Made by a program: the position numbers and the translations under genes. This document shows, piece by piece, positions 6,149 through 6,267 of a DNA stretch of 6,267 nucleotides. Source of the DNA: an uncultured bacterium (lineage in GTDB: Bacteria > Gemmatimonadota > Gemmatimonadetes > Palauibacterales > KS3-K002); the NCBI GenBank assembly GCA_947581845.1, contig CANPVY010000203.1, positions 1 to 6,267 on the forward strand, written 5' to 3'. The notes under the pieces were generated by a model. It made no database searches, was not told the origin of the DNA, and saw only the letters and a list, made by a program, of their open reading frames with translations. How positions within the stretch are numbered: position 1 is the stretch's first letter; each line of letters starts with the position of its first letter.

Positions 6149-6267
6149 ATGCCCAAGCTGGATCGCTGCTCAAGACTGGCGCTTGCAACCCTTGTCGCGC
6201 TGGTGGCGCAGCTGAGTGTGGCCAGCCAGACCGGGGTCGCTCAGGAGAAGGGCGCACGGGAGGGCAA
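6149..6267 (+). CDS. Exported protein with Sec signal peptide, N-terminal 39 residues, cut by window edge
   Basis: Only the first 39 codons are present, and the family cannot be recognised. The N-terminus is a textbook signal peptide: a basic n-region (K3, R6, R9), a hydrophobic core LALATLVALVAQL at 10-22, then small residues with candidate cleavage after SVA (25) or GVA (31); charged mature sequence (QEKGAREG) begins after that. C7 is too early and lacks a following lipobox, so a lipoprotein is unlikely. The start is fixed by the Shine-Dalgarno 7 nt upstream. The gene begins 39 nt after the stop of the GGDEF-ATPase gene on the same strand with no terminator between, so co-transcription is likely. 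That would pair a cytosolic c-di-GMP enzyme with an envelope or secreted product; the functional link is inference. Confidence 0.8.
   Translation, partial: MPKLDRCSRLALATLVALVAQLSVASQTGVAQEKGAREG

Overview
The window is high-GC DNA from a bacterium that cannot be named from this sequence alone. The dense packing, E. coli-type Shine-Dalgarno sites and a very large mosaic signalling protein would suit an uncultured soil or sediment lineage of the myxobacterial, acidobacterial or candidate-phylum kind, but that is inference. No mobile element, CRISPR array, rRNA or tRNA was seen.

Layout. On the minus strand, the left 1.4 kb holds two housekeeping metabolic genes read leftwards: an ornithine carbamoyltransferase (374-1375) and, 27 nt behind it, the start of an ATP-dependent phosphoenolpyruvate carboxykinase (1-346, cut by the window edge). 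A 528-nt GC-rich divergent intergenic region (1376-1903) follows, with one short AT-rich island and several small hairpins but no convincing gene.

The right two thirds is a single plus-strand gene of 1401 codons (1904-6109). Its product is a soluble protein with four parts in order. First is an apparently active GGDEF diguanylate cyclase domain lacking the usual inhibitory I-site. Second is an AAA_16/STAND-type ATPase with Walker A, Walker B and a winged-helix/alpha-helical extension. Third is a tandemly duplicated module of about 140 residues at an exact 165-residue offset, both copies carrying an LYPxDSxP motif. Fourth is a C-terminal alpha-solenoid of HEAT-like repeats. This N-terminal effector, central NTPase, C-terminal repeat layout resembles the AAA_16-linked class III nucleotide cyclases and, more loosely, NLR/STAND switches. 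It suggests that c-di-GMP synthesis is gated by ATP-dependent conformational change and protein binding.

Thirty-nine nt downstream, with a strong ribosome binding site, begins a gene for a protein with a Sec-type signal peptide (6149 to the window edge). It is probably co-transcribed with the cyclase.

The main item of interest is the giant cyclase-ATPase-repeat protein. Also notable is its translation start, where two adjacent inverted repeats could bury both the only purine-rich tract and the AUG.
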